Assembly: GCA_963082875.1 (NCBI GenBank)
Contig: OY720102.1
Location: 12,808,990-12,872,989, forward strand
Length of the DNA: 64,000 nucleotides
Source: Corella eumyota
Lineage: Eukaryota; Chordata; Ascidiacea; Phlebobranchia; Corellidae
Direction: 5' to 3'
A model generated the notes under the pieces. It was not told the origin of the DNA, did no database searches, and worked only from the letters and a program-made list of their open reading frames with translations. Shown piece by piece: positions 63,581 through 64,000 of this stretch. Every line of letters begins with the position of its first letter. The first letter of the stretch is position 1. The position numbers and the translations under genes were made by a program.

Positions 63581-64000
63581 ATGCCAACATGAAAGTTTAA
63601 TGGATTAAGTGTGACATCATAGATTGTAGTAGTCTCATGTCAGTCGTACAAGGATGTTATGTGGTTTTGCATAAGGCCAGTGTCATCGATTACAAGGAAT
63701 TAGTTCCTTGCCAAAAATTATGGAAAATAAATGTTGGAGGTAGGCATTGTGATGTCATAAATTACGTCGTTGTTATATTAGAATTCGACAACATAGTTCA
63801 TTTATTCTAGAACTTAAATGGTGCAGATTACTACAGCCTATTCTTTAATATATTATGACATCATATAGGAACAATGAACGTGCTGGAGGCTTGTTGTGCA
63901 AACAATGTCGGTTATTGTCTCTACACGAGCTCAATCGAGGCTTTCGGACCAAATTGAACCATGGAACCACTAGTGGGTGCTAGTGAAGACACTATTTACT
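63581..64000 (+). pseudogene. HSD3B-like pseudogene B2 (exons a and b, cut by window end)
   Basis: Exon a 63581-63739 has the shared stop after MKV, then IKCDIIDCSSLMSVVQGCYV. Exon b starts at 63869 (TMNVLEACCANNVGYCLYTS, then EAFGPN and a stop) and runs off the window. By position it is the block B counterpart of A2. Confidence 0.8.

Overview
The window is AT-rich, intron-rich animal DNA. The gene content points to an invertebrate chordate, most likely a sea squirt of the genus Ciona. The grounds are an NLR-type immune gene with phase-0 leucine-rich-repeat exons, a TXNL4A/DIM1 gene with short introns, 3-beta-hydroxysteroid dehydrogenase (HSD3B) exons, and many tRNA-derived SINEs mixed with hAT, PIF/Harbinger, Helitron, Kolobok-like and gypsy debris. 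The species call is inference; no database was searched.

Large-scale layout: two tandem copies of a block of about 31-32 kb, each with the order NLR, then TXNL4A interleaved with HSD3B, all on the + strand. Block A holds NLR-A (2809-27540), TXNL4A-A (28912-31545) and HSD3B pieces (30006-31010 and 31738-33709). Block B holds NLR-B (35364-58123), TXNL4A-B (59606-63389) and HSD3B pieces (60409-62388 and 63581 to the window end). Block A is preceded by a gypsy gag fossil and a dispersed repeat.

The NLR is built from modular exons. They are: a first exon coding tandem DPELPxNN octapeptides (21 in A, 9 in B); two exons coding an N/Q-rich beta-like segment; two or three repeats of a paired mini-exon cassette (about 41 residues, phase 1 to phase 1); one large NACHT exon of about 1.8 kb; and a row of 159-nt exons that each encode two ribonuclease-inhibitor-type LRRs (five in A, three in B), closed by a shorter terminal LRR exon. 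NLR-A carries a nonsense codon, deletions and a lost splice donor, so it looks like a pseudogene. NLR-B has one single-base frameshift in the NACHT exon and is otherwise open. In the LRR exons, the residues that differ between units cluster at the exposed beta-strand positions.

Mobile DNA explains most other differences between the blocks. Two PIF/Harbinger elements sit at the same TAA site in two LRR introns of A. A palindromic element with TTAA duplications and a gypsy-type LTR fossil with a TTAAT duplication lie between cassette exons of A. A hAT MITE with an 8-bp duplication and a pogo-like element lie in intron 1 of B. A Helitron end plus helicase, a hAT transposase and a Kolobok-like THAP element expand the introns of B. 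SINE copies mark several rearrangement points in the TXNL4A/HSD3B region. Every HSD3B copy seen is partial or disrupted. TXNL4A is open in both blocks but lacks the last few residues usual for the family.
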